From Dolichospermum flos-aquae CCAP 1403/13F (lineage in GTDB: Bacteria; Cyanobacteriota; Cyanobacteriia; Cyanobacteriales; Nostocaceae): a stretch of 64,000 nt of DNA. The stretch spans positions 4,283,334 through 4,347,333 of the forward strand of contig NZ_CP051206.1 in NCBI RefSeq assembly GCF_012516395.1, read 5' to 3'. The notes beneath the pieces are model-generated. The model did no database searches. It saw only the letters and a program-made list of their open reading frames with translations, and was not told the DNA's origin. A program made the position numbers and the translations under genes. This document shows, in pieces, positions 1 to 8,924 of this stretch (positions within the stretch are counted from its first letter, which is position 1; every line of letters starts with the position of its first letter).

Positions 1-23
1 ACAAAATTTTGATAATGTTAATG

Positions 24-57
24 TTGGGTTTCCTTGTGTCAACCCAACCTACGGAGG
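24..57 (+). promoter_or_regulatory. Leader hairpin and strong Shine-Dalgarno before the helicase-like gene
   Basis: TTGGGTT (24-30) and AACCCAA (41-47) form a 7-bp stem with a 10-nt loop. It is followed by GGAGG at 53-57, which sits 8 nt before the ATG at 66. The SD decides the start at 66 rather than an upstream ATG inside the hairpin region. The hairpin resembles a degenerate copy of the TTGGGTT/AACCCAACCTAC repeats common in cyanobacteria. Any effect on translation is inference. Confidence 0.5.
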
Positions 58-65
58 AAAAAAAG

Positions 66-3000
66 ATGTCAGCAAAAATAGCCGATGATTTAGGAAGATT
101 ATTTGAGGTAGGATTTAATATGGGAATTTTATCTTATATTCAACAAAATAATCTCAAAAATCGGTTTGGAAGCTTATACCATGATGAACTTAAAAATCTC
201 AGATTTTCAGAAATCAGAAAAACTATAGTTAGGAAAGTTGTCAGTAAATTAGATCAAAAAATAGCTGAAACCTGGTGTCAATTTTTTGTACAAAAAGGGT
301 TTTTATGTGGTTTAAACTTCTTCCAAGAATATCTCAAATCTATTGGATGTGATCAAAAAGAAAAGTTTCGACATTTAGAAATTATATATTATCAATGTTG
401 TTTCAATGGTGATAATAGCATTGGTACTCATGAAGTTAATAATAAACAATGGTTTAAGGATGTTCTTTCCCAGTTTGAAAATTTAGACAATGTTTTTGAT
501 GATATTAATATATATAAAAGTAAAGGTGATTTTCTCAACGCAGATACTTTAATCTTGCTAAAATATCGGCGTACATATCGGGTTTTATGTCTGGATTTAT
601 CGGTGTTTTCTATCCACACTGATGAGGATATAGAAAATATTGACTATGTAGAAATTATTCGCCGGTTATTGATGCGAGATGTTAACTATATTCGTTCTCA
701 AAGTGTATTTTCTAGTTTGCGAATTGATACCGAATCTTTAGGTTTAGATTTTTCCCCAAGTTTAAAGGAATATTTTACAGCTTTTAAATCTAAGGATAAG
801 GAAAGCGCGAAATTAATTCAAGCTGCTGGTTATATTTATAGCTTCTGTCAGTTTCTCGAAAAAACGGCGATTATCCCCAATATATCACAGTTAGTATGTA
901 ATGCGGTGGGATACAGCGATCGCTCGTTTAATACTATCTCTATTCAAGCAGAAAATCTCGACATTTTCCAAACTTGTTATCAAATATATAAACACCATGA
1001 TAACCAAGAAGAAATTACATCAGCACGTCATCGAGTCTTGGATAAAATTAAACGTAATGCTGCTATTAGTTTTGATCAAGGAAAAGAATTTGTCAACTCA
1101 CTGTTAGAGATTACTCCAAATACCATCAATATTTTACCGCTTCACACAGAACATATTAACAATTTTTATAACTCCGTCGCCACAGTACCATCAGAGTTAA
1201 TTTCTAATTTACACTTAATCGGAAATCCCAACTTTCGACAAGCACATAATCAACTAATTAAAAAATATCTCCTTTCTGAAAATACCTACATCTTCTTAAC
1301 CGGAAATCCAGGAATTGGAAAAACTACCGCTATTGTGAATTTTCTCACACAATATAAAGATGAAGGTTTCTTATTATTCTACGTCAGTCCCCGCAAACAA
1401 GTCAATCTTGATATCATCGAAAAATTCAAAGATCAGCAAAATGAAAAATTGATTGATGACAGAATTTTTGCAATAAATACTCACAGCAACTTAATCCAAG
1501 ATAATCATGGTAAATGTTCAGTCGCATATACCTCAAACCAACATGAAGATGATTTTTATTTAGGGGAAGTTCATTTTCTCAACAGTAAAAATGTGGAAAG
1601 AAAATCTCGACGAAAAAACAGACTAGAACATATTACCGATCATACATTTCAAGATATTGGACAAAAAACTAAAGGAGTATTAAATAGTATTTGCGAAGGA
1701 TTGTATAACCTGATTAGCTGTGAAAAATATAATCAGATTATTGCTACAGCTTCCACTCAGTCATTGAAAAAAACCGACTATGGAGATACGTTAAAACATC
1801 TTACTAAAATTTTTTGTGACGCATACAACGAAAGAGAAAGTAAAGTTTTTCCAGAGAAAATGCAAAATATTTCTCGTCGCATCAAACATCTATTTATTAT
1901 GATAGATGAAATTACTGGAGATGAAGGAGGAGTAGAATTTTTAGCTGGGATTCAAAAAATTGTTACCCGTTATGAGTTAACAAAACCTGGAAATGGTTTT
2001 AACACTAAAATTATTGTTGCTGATGCTTCTATAGTTGATAAAAATGTCATCCGTCAACATTTAGAAGATACTACCCCCGAACCTAATAAAATTTTCTTTC
2101 GTCAAGCAGAAGAAAATATTCAACCTCTGTCAGTGGAATCTTTCACATTTAACAATTTACCCGCTATCATTATTAATACTAATACATACCCAGCCAAAAG
2201 CTTAACTATTAATTATCAAATTCTCATTGAATCTTGTCAATTTACCGATAAAGCCAAATTACGGGATAAATCTAATTTAGAGAAAGAATTACAAACTCAA
2301 ATTTTCCAAGATATTCAAAATCTCTTGCAAAAATCTGACGTTGAACAAGTTATAGTTTATATCCAAAATAAATCCAAATTAGCAGAACTCATTGATAAAA
2401 TCCAATCAAAGTTAGGAAGAGACAACTTTACCAAAAATATCCATTACCTAGAAATACACGCAAATATATCTGAACATGAAAAGCAAGAAATTAAAAAATA
2501 TCAAGAAACTGTCAAAGTCGTTTTCATGACAGCTTCAGGAAGTCGCGGTTTATCTTTTCCTAAAGCCAAACACATCTTAGTAGAAATTCCTAAGTTTGAA
2601 ATTGAAAAAAACCTCATGGAAATTATTCAAGTAATTTACAGAGGAAGAGGAAATGATCTTATAGATAATCAAGATAAATACCTAACTTTTTATTTAGCAG
2701 AACGTTCAATATATTATCAAGATCATCCCCAACTCTCTGTCCAGGAAAATGTTTTGAGTTTATTAAATCTCCTCTTAATTCTCAAAGCATCAATTATGAC
2801 AAGAATTCAAGGTTATGGTATGATTGGTAGAAAAAAATATATTCTAATTCCCATTGGAGGAAAATCGGTTTTAGCTGCTGGAGAAACCTTTTCTAGTCAA
2901 ATCGCAAATCTGATTAACCAACTTAAAAAAGAATATAATATCAACAAAAGTCATCTGTTATTAAAACAAGCTTATACCAGTTTAGAATTACTCATGGGAG

Positions 3001-3698
3001 ATGGTGATTTTCTGGTACAAAAAACCACAGAAGAAAGTTATTTAGCTATTCGAGATAATTTCAATCACAAATTTCTAGAAATTGCGACAACTTTTGATCA
3101 ATTACTGGATTTTAAACCATTGGAATTAGGCTATATTAGTGGTGGTTTATTAATAGTACCCAGTCAAAACATCGAAGAATCATATCAAATGCGATTATTA
3201 GATATTGAAAAATACGCAAATGCAGAATTATGGGAAAATCTCAAAAACATTAGTAGAAGCAAAATCTATCCAGAAAGTCTCACTTATGCGGTTAAAAACG
3301 CCATAGAATTAGTTGAAAGACTCAGAAACGCACCACCAAAAACCCAGAACTTTATCCAGAAAAGTCAACACAGTGATCAATATTATGCTTTACCATTATT
3401 TGCGTTTATTAGTGGTAAAGTCATGAAAGAATACTTTGAAAGTGAAATTGAAGAACCAGAAGATCAACGTTTTAAAGATATTTTATCTATCTACATTCGT
3501 TCACTATATCCCGTCGGTAATGTTTTACCAATTGGTCATAATTACAAAGAATTTCCCTTTGTGGTATTTAGAAGTTATAGCTTAGAAGAAATCAGAAACA
3601 AAATATTTACAGAAAAGTACCTATTAAATTCTCATGAGTTAAATGTCCTCAATTTAATTCTTTCTTCCTCAATATCTCCCATAAGTCCCCAAAAATAA
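66..3698 (+). CDS. Large P-loop/helicase-like protein of unknown role
   Basis: A 1,210-residue protein. A Walker A motif (GNPGIGKTT, about residues 413-421) follows a roughly 400-residue N-terminal region without a recognised domain. A Walker B-like IDEIT lies near 614. Helicase-type C-terminal motifs follow: TASGSRGLSFP near 822 (motif V-like) and QVIYRGRG near 855 (motif VI-like Q..GRG). The order fits an SF2-type ATPase with a long insert between the two RecA lobes and a C-terminal tail of about 340 residues. The start at 66 is chosen by a perfect GGAGG. Base composition is AT-rich, with few HIP1 sites. No neighbour on its left is visible, so its system cannot be named; a defence or DNA-processing role is only a guess. 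It ends next to a palindrome shared with the convergent tldD. Confidence 0.6.
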   Translation: MSAKIADDLGRLFEVGFNMGILSYIQQNNLKNRFGSLYHDELKNLRFSEIRKTIVRKVVSKLDQKIAETWCQFFVQKGFLCGLNFFQEYLKSIGCDQKEKFRHLEIIYYQCCFNGDNSIGTHEVNNKQWFKDVLSQFENLDNVFDDINIYKSKGDFLNADTLILLKYRRTYRVLCLDLSVFSIHTDEDIENIDYVEIIRRLLMRDVNYIRSQSVFSSLRIDTESLGLDFSPSLKEYFTAFKSKDKESAKLIQAAGYIYSFCQFLEKTAIIPNISQLVCNAVGYSDRSFNTISIQAENLDIFQTCYQIYKHHDNQEEITSARHRVLDKIKRNAAISFDQGKEFVNSLLEITPNTINILPLHTEHINNFYNSVATVPSELISNLHLIGNPNFRQAHNQLIKKYLLSENTYIFLTGNPGIGKTTAIVNFLTQYKDEGFLLFYVSPRKQVNLDIIEKFKDQQNEKLIDDRIFAINTHSNLIQDNHGKCSVAYTSNQHEDDFYLGEVHFLNSKNVERKSRRKNRLEHITDHTFQDIGQKTKGVLNSICEGLYNLISCEKYNQIIATASTQSLKKTDYGDTLKHLTKIFCDAYNERESKVFPEKMQNISRRIKHLFIMIDEITGDEGGVEFLAGIQKIVTRYELTKPGNGFNTKIIVADASIVDKNVIRQHLEDTTPEPNKIFFRQAEENIQPLSVESFTFNNLPAIIINTNTYPAKSLTINYQILIESCQFTDKAKLRDKSNLEKELQTQIFQDIQNLLQKSDVEQVIVYIQNKSKLAELIDKIQSKLGRDNFTKNIHYLEIHANISEHEKQEIKKYQETVKVVFMTASGSRGLSFPKAKHILVEIPKFEIEKNLMEIIQVIYRGRGNDLIDNQDKYLTFYLAERSIYYQDHPQLSVQENVLSLLNLLLILKASIMTRIQGYGMIGRKKYILIPIGGKSVLAAGETFSSQIANLINQLKKEYNINKSHLLLKQAYTSLELLMGDGDFLVQKTTEESYLAIRDNFNHKFLEIATTFDQLLDFKPLELGYISGGLLIVPSQNIEESYQMRLLDIEKYANAELWENLKNISRSKIYPESLTYAVKNAIELVERLRNAPPKTQNFIQKSQHSDQYYALPLFAFISGKVMKEYFESEIEEPEDQRFKDILSIYIRSLYPVGNVLPIGHNYKEFPFVVFRSYSLEEIRNKIFTEKYLLNSHELNVLNLILSSSISPISPQK

Positions 3699-3730
3699 AA
3701 TACCCGACTGCTTAGAGAAGTCGAGTATTT
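3699..3730. repeat. Degenerate copy of the AGATCCCCGACTTCT palindrome family
   Basis: TACCCGACT...AGTCGAGTA forms a hairpin between two convergent genes (helicase-like and tldD). It is a diverged member of a family seen again at 7178, 8779, 20525, 21909 and 24371. It could act as a bidirectional terminator. Confidence 0.6.
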
Positions 3731-3819
3731 AAAATAAATGATAATTTTTCGCGTTTTATGGGTTGAAGCTATTGACTTGCACCAAAAAATATGTTAGACT
3801 CAATCTTGATAAGGAAGAA

Positions 3820-5220
3820 CTATTCTCCACTTTCTCCTCCCACCACCACATCCCGAATTCGTAAACTGGGACCACCGCAACCGACAGGTAAACCATTTTG
3901 TCCACCTTTACCACAACCCCCGGATTCATCCCAGTAAAAATCATCACCAATGGCTTCGATATCTGCGAGGGTTTGGAAAACATTACCAGAAAGGGTTACA
4001 TCCTTCACAGGTTCAGCAATTTTGCCATTTCTAATCATCCAAGCTTCCCCAGCACTGAAAGTGAACATTTCCCCATTCGTCATTCCCCCTAACCAATTTT
4101 GGGCAAAAACACCTTCTTTAATCCCCGTAAATAAATCTGCGACGGGAGTTTTACCCCGTTCAATCCAGGTATTTGTCATTCTCACAATGGGGGAATAGTG
4201 ATAATTAAGACAACGAGCATTACCTGTGGGTTTCTCCGCCAATTTACCAGCAGTTTCACGGGAATGCAGCCTCCCAACTAATACACCATCTTCAATTAAC
4301 TGGGTAGTTGTCGCAGGTGTACCTTCATCATCGTAAAAATAACTACCGCGATGTCCTTGGGGTGCAGCACCATCAAATATTTGCAGTTCTTTGGGGCCGA
4401 AACGTCGTCCTAGAGTCATGACTTCCAGAATATCAGGGTTTTCATAGGCCATATCTGCTTCAGAAAGATGTCCAAAGGCTTCATGCACAAATAAACCGCT
4501 GAGAATGGGATCAATAACTACGGTGTACGTATTACCCTTGACGGATGGTAGAAATAAAGACGTAACTGCTCTTTCTGCTGCACCTTTAACTTGTTTGTCT
4601 AAATTAGTTAGATCTTCGTAGGCTTTGCGAGAACCAGTGGTTTCTCTACCAGTTTGCACAGTGTCCCCATTCCTGGCTGTGGCTGCAAAGCGCATTTCCA
4701 TATCTACCCAAGATTGATCAATGAAAGTTCCTTCAGAGGTGACAATAATGACTCTTTGGGTGCTGTCACTGTAATGAACTGAGGTAGTAGTAATTCGGTG
4801 ATCAACTGTTTTCAGGAGGTCAGTATAGCGATCGCATAATTGTTTTTTCTGCTTTAGCGAAACCTGGCGAGGGTCAGTACCCAATAAAGGCAATCTACAT
4901 ACAGCTTGTACAGGATCAATAGCTGCAAGTATAGTCTCTTCATCACCCACTATCCGGGCTGCGGCAATGGCTTCTTCTATGCGGTCTTCAATGGTTGTTA
5001 ATTTATTAAAACTACTTAATCCCCAACCACCTTTATAACAAGTGCGAACATGACCACCAATAGAAATTCCCTCGCTGAGAGTTTCCACTTTATCACCCCG
5101 CAAGACAATATCTGTTCCCTCGGCTTCTTCCAAGCGAATCATCAAGTAATCCACACGGGAAGAGTAACGAGAAATTAAATCTGAGAGGAGATTTTGAACG
5201 TCAGTAAGTTTAGTTTTCAT
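3820..5220 (-). CDS. tldD: TldD-type metalloprotease (TldD/PmbA family)
   Basis: A 466-residue protein, the normal length for TldD. The zinc-binding HEAFGH motif (H246, E247, H251) is intact and followed by LSEAD, and the C-terminal region has the Gly-rich GGCGKGGQNGLPVGCGGP stretch typical of TldD. In other bacteria TldD pairs with PmbA/TldE to form a cytosolic protease that degrades unfolded peptides and processes small modified peptides. No pmbA homologue is visible nearby, so the partner is presumably elsewhere. The gene stands alone, convergent with the large helicase-like gene. A 559-bp gene-less stretch lies upstream. Family assignment is firm; substrate is unknown. Confidence 0.93.
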   Translation of the reverse strand: MKTKLTDVQNLLSDLISRYSSRVDYLMIRLEEAEGTDIVLRGDKVETLSEGISIGGHVRTCYKGGWGLSSFNKLTTIEDRIEEAIAAARIVGDEETILAAIDPVQAVCRLPLLGTDPRQVSLKQKKQLCDRYTDLLKTVDHRITTTSVHYSDSTQRVIIVTSEGTFIDQSWVDMEMRFAATARNGDTVQTGRETTGSRKAYEDLTNLDKQVKGAAERAVTSLFLPSVKGNTYTVVIDPILSGLFVHEAFGHLSEADMAYENPDILEVMTLGRRFGPKELQIFDGAAPQGHRGSYFYDDEGTPATTTQLIEDGVLVGRLHSRETAGKLAEKPTGNARCLNYHYSPIVRMTNTWIERGKTPVADLFTGIKEGVFAQNWLGGMTNGEMFTFSAGEAWMIRNGKIAEPVKDVTLSGNVFQTLADIEAIGDDFYWDESGGCGKGGQNGLPVGCGGPSLRIRDVVVGGESGE

Positions 5221-5779
5221 TTTATAAATCGCTATAAATTACATTTATTTTCTGATTGAAAAGCATATTTTGGAGTTATCATAATCTTTACAACAGCTTA
5301 CTTGATCATTTTGGAAGAAGTTAAAATCTTTTAATACTTATTTTACAAGCATTCTGACTCTTAACTCCTAACGTATAAATTCCCTTGCCAATGAATTTTT
5401 AATAATTTTTGCAAAATCGTAACTATGGATACATCCAATTCTTGCAACCGTGGATAACATGAGAAAAATATTCACACAGTAAAAAAACATCAAGAACCAA
5501 AAAACCATTGTTCTTGTTCATCTTTCTTTTTTCATAAACAGCAGCCCACAGGAGTTTGCCTTCCTCAATAATTTATCTGACAAAAATAATCTTTACAGCC
5601 TTAAACATAGGGACAAAATAACTTTATCACAATTGCGGATGACATCACAAAAACCTGTCATACCAATTTGGGATTTTAGATTGGGAATAAAAAACACCTT
5701 TACAGCCACTTCCCACCATCCTAAATATCCGCAGTTAGCGTCCTTGTGATATTTCAACTAAACAATCAAGGAGTTCACT
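5221..5779. other. Gene-less region between divergent tldD and an 87-aa gene
   Basis: An AT-rich 559-bp stretch between two divergently transcribed genes. It presumably holds both promoters and 5' leaders. No open frame with coding character, RNA gene or repeat was recognised. Confidence 0.4.
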
Positions 5780-6043
5780 ATGGTTCGACAAATGTGCTGG
5801 TTATCTAAGTCTAACGGCGATGATGAAAAGATTTTGTACTTGCAAACTTCACCTGGACAACCTTGGCGGCCTTACACAGCTTTTCCGCAATTTTCAGTTC
5901 CAGATTATCGCGTCCCTCGTGGTTCTAAGGGTTGGGCAACTTATCAAAAACTCTTTAAAGCAGGTTGGACTTTAGTACCTAGTGCCAGAGGTAGCGAATT
6001 TGGTGATAGTTGCTATGCAGAGTCAACTGTGCAGAGTTCATAG
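5780..6043 (+). CDS. Small conserved-type cyanobacterial protein, function unknown
   Basis: An 87-residue soluble protein rich in aromatic residues (several Trp, Tyr, Phe), with GSKGWATYQKLFKAGWTLV in the middle. It has no signal peptide or membrane segment. AAGGAG lies about 7 nt before the ATG, and a strong inverted repeat follows the stop, so it looks like a real, independently transcribed unit with a long leader. I do not recognise a characterised family. Confidence 0.7.
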   Translation: MVRQMCWLSKSNGDDEKILYLQTSPGQPWRPYTAFPQFSVPDYRVPRGSKGWATYQKLFKAGWTLVPSARGSEFGDSCYAESTVQSS

Positions 6044-6052
6044 CCTATATTA

Positions 6053-6094
6053 CCATCTGGGGAACACCATCAATATTATCTCATCCCCAGATGG
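6053..6094 (+). terminator. Stem-loop after the 87-aa gene
   Basis: CCATCTGGGGA (6053-6063) pairs perfectly with TCCCCAGATGG (6084-6094), an 11-bp stem with a 20-nt loop, starting 10 nt after the stop codon. There is no clear T-run, so it may be an RNA-stabilising hairpin rather than an intrinsic terminator. Confidence 0.6.
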
Positions 6095-6183
6095 GTGAAA
6101 TTATTTGTGTATCTGAGCAAGTCAGTCGCAAACACCTTACAATAAATAAGGTGCGTTAACTGCTGTTACAAACATTTATATTT

Positions 6184-6441
6184 ATGCCTCCCCGTTGGCC
6201 TCGCAAACCAGATCGTAAAGATCCAGATTTCCGTAAACTAGATGATCGCATGAATTTCGCTGTTCATGTCGGTATTTGTGCAACTGTCACTTCTGGGTTG
6301 TGGTTTTTTCACATTTTGAAAACTACTGCCTGGGAATGGCTACCTGGAGTAACAATTGGTTGGGTAGGAGTATTGCTGCTGCATCTAATTTACATTGGTG
6401 CGATCGCTAATTACGACCCCACACCACCGAAATCTACCTAA
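6184..6441 (+). CDS. Small two-TM membrane protein (2TM-domain-like)
   Basis: An 85-residue protein with a basic N-terminus (PPRWPRKPDRKD) and two hydrophobic segments, about residues 28-46 and 55-76, separated by a short loop containing Trp and Gly. The arrangement matches small cyanobacterial 2TM-type proteins. A HIP1 site (GCGATCGC) lies inside the gene. It is likely an integral membrane protein. Function is unknown. Confidence 0.65.
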   Translation: MPPRWPRKPDRKDPDFRKLDDRMNFAVHVGICATVTSGLWFFHILKTTAWEWLPGVTIGWVGVLLLHLIYIGAIANYDPTPPKST

Positions 6442-6559
6442 AGAAAGAAAATCAAGCTAGGGAATTCTCACCTGTGGTAGTAGATCAAGTCTAGCTAATT
6501 GAGTAATAATATGAAATAAGCTAAGATATCCCGATGTTACTAACAAAGAGGTTATATTT

Positions 6560-6868
6560 ATGGCTAAAACTAATACCACAGAATTACTAGAAACCCTAGC
6601 CGCAGAAATTGGTGAAAGTGTTTATATAGATATTGCCAAGTGGCATCTATATCTATCTGATGCCAAACTGCATAATGTTGTGGCTGAAAAATTGTATCCT
6701 TTAATTACTTCTAAAAGCGTTAATGAAGATAAGGTAATTGCCGCTTTAGAATCTATTACTGTCAAAGTTGGTGGTGGTAGAAGGGAACTATCTTTAATTG
6801 ATTTATTACCCTTGCAATGTCAAGTGACCTTAGTAGATATTGTCGAAAAATATCAACGGGAAATCTAA
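6560..6868 (+). CDS. DUF3181-family protein
   Basis: A 102-residue, probably helical cytosolic protein that looks like the cyanobacterium-specific DUF3181 family (N-terminal TELLETLAAEIGESVYIDIAKWHLYL, then a C-terminal LIDLLPLQCQ segment). AGAGG lies upstream of the ATG. It is followed after 57 bp by another small gene on the same strand, so they may be co-transcribed. The family has no established function. The family name is from memory, not from a search. Confidence 0.7.
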   Translation: MAKTNTTELLETLAAEIGESVYIDIAKWHLYLSDAKLHNVVAEKLYPLITSKSVNEDKVIAALESITVKVGGGRRELSLIDLLPLQCQVTLVDIVEKYQREI

Positions 6869-6925
6869 TCTTTATTTTCTTCCCATTGGCAAGTTTACAT
6901 ATTTAAATAATGGAGGTTGATCAAG

Positions 6926-7150
6926 ATGTTTTTACAAATCAAAGATAGCCGCGATTTGGTGAAAATAGTTGATGTTCAAGAACTATTAGACCCCACTAGT
7001 AAGATTGTCCATGCCCAAGACCAAGAAGGACAAGAAGAACAGGAAACGGACATTTATCAAAAGGAAGAACTAGTATTTCCTTCTGGGGAAAAATTGCCCC
7101 GCTGTTGGTTAGATGCCAAATTCAGAGAAAGAGAAGCTGTAGCAGCTTAA
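6926..7150 (+). CDS. Small acidic cyanobacterial protein, unknown
   Basis: A 74-residue protein with a Gln/Glu/Asp-rich centre (residues 29-46) and a C-terminal ...LPRCWLDAKFRERE segment. The ATG at 6926 is preferred over an in-frame TTG at 6917 because GGAGG at 6912-6916 is correctly spaced for it and overlaps the TTG. It lies 57 bp after the DUF3181 gene and ends shortly before a perfect palindrome. Function is unknown. Confidence 0.65.
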   Translation: MFLQIKDSRDLVKIVDVQELLDPTSKIVHAQDQEGQEEQETDIYQKEELVFPSGEKLPRCWLDAKFREREAVAA

Positions 7151-7177
7151 TTTTAATTACGTAGGATGAACAAAAAC

Positions 7178-7210
7178 AGATCCCCGACTTCTCCAAGAAG
7201 TCGGGGATCT
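7178..7210. repeat. AGATCCCCGACTTCT palindrome, copy 2
   Basis: A perfect 15-bp stem with a 3-nt loop, lying between the 3' ends of convergent genes (74-aa protein and ABA4-like gene). It is well placed to be a bidirectional terminator. Confidence 0.85.
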
Positions 7211-7216
7211 AAATTC

Positions 7217-7678
7217 CTAAACTTCTGCTTTTTGTGTGACTATCACAGATTCAGAACCTTTAGAAAAGGCTTTTGTAATCCAATAGGTGAAAATATGAGA
7301 AAGCACACCTAAAGGACCCGCAAACAAACACAAAGCTATCGAGTGAATTGTCCAAATTCCGGTTTTTTGTCCTTCCCAATAAATCCATCTACCGACAAAT
7401 AAATCCATTACTAGAAAATGAATCCAACCTGTAGCAGCAGCAGTTTCATTACTAAAAAACCTGGCTATATCTGCTAGTTGAGGATTTGATAAAGCAGCAG
7501 CATTTTCTGGAGTAATGCTAGTGACAAATAAATACAAATAAGCACCTGCTAAAACCACAAAAGGTAGATAAGATTCCATTACCTTGCGGGTAATTTTCCA
7601 ATTTGGTAACAGAATCATCAAAGCCCAAAAAGGCAAAACAAACAAATTGGCAACGTTAAATAAATCTGTGATATTCAT
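7217..7678 (-). CDS. ABA4-like family membrane protein
   Basis: A 153-residue protein with about four hydrophobic segments (roughly 10-25, 38-54, 84-98, 112-135) and the sequence character of the ABA4-like/DUF4281 family (N-terminal LFNVANLFVLPFWALMI, central GWIHFLVMDLFVGRWIYW, C-terminal GPLGVLSHIFTYW). Plant ABA4 is required for neoxanthin formation; the cyanobacterial proteins are not well defined. Its start lies 1 bp after the stop of the upstream cobW-type gene, so the two are surely co-transcribed. The shared operon may hint at a metal link, but that is inference. Confidence 0.8.
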   Translation of the reverse strand: MNITDLFNVANLFVLPFWALMILLPNWKITRKVMESYLPFVVLAGAYLYLFVTSITPENAAALSNPQLADIARFFSNETAAATGWIHFLVMDLFVGRWIYWEGQKTGIWTIHSIALCLFAGPLGVLSHIFTYWITKAFSKGSESVIVTQKAEV

Positions 7679-7679
7679 A

Positions 7680-8729
7680 TTACAAAGCTACTAATTGAGA
7701 TTCTATTGTTGAAGATTGTAAATTACGACCGATAAAAACTAAACTGGTTTGTTTTGCTTCTTCTGGTTTCCAAGGACGATCATAAAATTTATCAAATCTA
7801 TTACCTACACCTTGCATAACTAACCGCATGAGTTTATTCTCAACAGCCACAAAACCTTTAATTCGATAAATTTCTTGTTCTTGTGCCAGTTTTTCTAAAG
7901 TTGCTTGTAGCTTTTCTGGGTCAAAAGTGCGGTTTAAAATCACGTGAGTTGAGTTAATTTCATCATCATGATCATGGTCTTCTTCTGTGTCGTGGTGACT
8001 AGGACGTGAATCTAAATTATCTTCAACTGCGGCTGCAAATCCTAATAAGATAGATGGGTCTAATTTACCATAATCACTAGAGACAATTTTCACAACTCTC
8101 GGTAATTCATGCTTGACTAATTCTAGAACTTGTGCTTGGGTTTCACTATCAACTAAATCAGTTTTATTCAAAATTACTAAATCAGCACAAGCAAGTTGAT
8201 CTTCAAACAATTCTTGTAATGGTGTTTCATGTTCTAGACTATCATCTTCTTGTCTTTGGGCTGCTATAGCATCCAAATCACTAGCAAATGTTCCCGCTGC
8301 AACTGCGGCACAATCTACTACAGTAATTACTGCATCTACTGTAGCAGCATTGCGGATTTCTTGCCAACGAAAGGCTTTAATTAAGGGTTTTGGTAAAGCT
8401 AAACCAGAGGTTTCAATGATAATATAATCTATACTATCGCGGCGTTTAATTAATTCCCGCATTGTTGGGTAAAATTCTTCTTGCACGGTGCAGCATAAAC
8501 AGCCGTTTGTCAGTTCAAATATGTTAGTTTCTGGATTTTCTGCTGTTTCATCTTCGGGGCAAATTTGACAAGATTTCAATAATTCTCCATCTATCCCCAG
8601 TTCACCAAATTCGTTGACTAATACTGCTATCCGTCGTCCTTGGTTGTTTTGCAGGAGGTGACGGATAATGCTGGTTTTACCGCTTCCTAAGAAGCCTGTG
8701 ATGACGGTAACGGGGATTTTTGTAGCCAT
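7680..8729 (-). CDS. cobW: CobW/COG0523 GTPase (metal chaperone type)
   Basis: A 349-residue G3E GTPase. The P-loop GFLGSGKT is at residues 12-19, the metal-binding GCLCC (CxCC) motif near residue 75, and a guanine-specificity-like NKTD near 165. A His/Asp-rich linker (HHDTEEDHDHDD) near residues 245-256 precedes the C-terminal CobW_C domain. The family delivers metals (Zn, Co or others) to target enzymes using GTP. The symbol cobW reflects common annotation; the actual metal cannot be told from sequence. It is the first gene of a two-gene operon with the ABA4-like gene. Confidence 0.9.
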   Translation of the reverse strand: MATKIPVTVITGFLGSGKTSIIRHLLQNNQGRRIAVLVNEFGELGIDGELLKSCQICPEDETAENPETNIFELTNGCLCCTVQEEFYPTMRELIKRRDSIDYIIIETSGLALPKPLIKAFRWQEIRNAATVDAVITVVDCAAVAAGTFASDLDAIAAQRQEDDSLEHETPLQELFEDQLACADLVILNKTDLVDSETQAQVLELVKHELPRVVKIVSSDYGKLDPSILLGFAAAVEDNLDSRPSHHDTEEDHDHDDEINSTHVILNRTFDPEKLQATLEKLAQEQEIYRIKGFVAVENKLMRLVMQGVGNRFDKFYDRPWKPEEAKQTSLVFIGRNLQSSTIESQLVAL

Positions 8730-8778
8730 GTTTTGTGTGTGGTTTTGAATTCAATTTTACCATATATTGTATAACCCC

Positions 8779-8811
8779 AGATCCCGGACTTCTTTGAGAA
8801 GTCCGGGATCT
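8779..8811. repeat. AGATCCCGGACTTCT palindrome, copy 3 (compensatory variant)
   Basis: A 15-bp stem as in the other copies, but with GG/CC where they have CG/CG: AGATCCCGGACTTCT pairs with AGAAGTCCGGGATCT. The paired change shows that the hairpin, not just the primary sequence, is kept. Immediately after it, 8826-8860 holds a degenerate ACCACGAAGGCACGAAG-type repeat common in cyanobacteria. Confidence 0.85.
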
Positions 8812-8924
8812 TATTTATTGAGTAAATGAACCACGAAGGCACGAAGTACGCGAAGGAAGAAAGGAAAGAAGTAAATTAGATATTTTTTATTTGCAACTCT
8901 GTTGATTTTGGTTTGTGCTTGATT

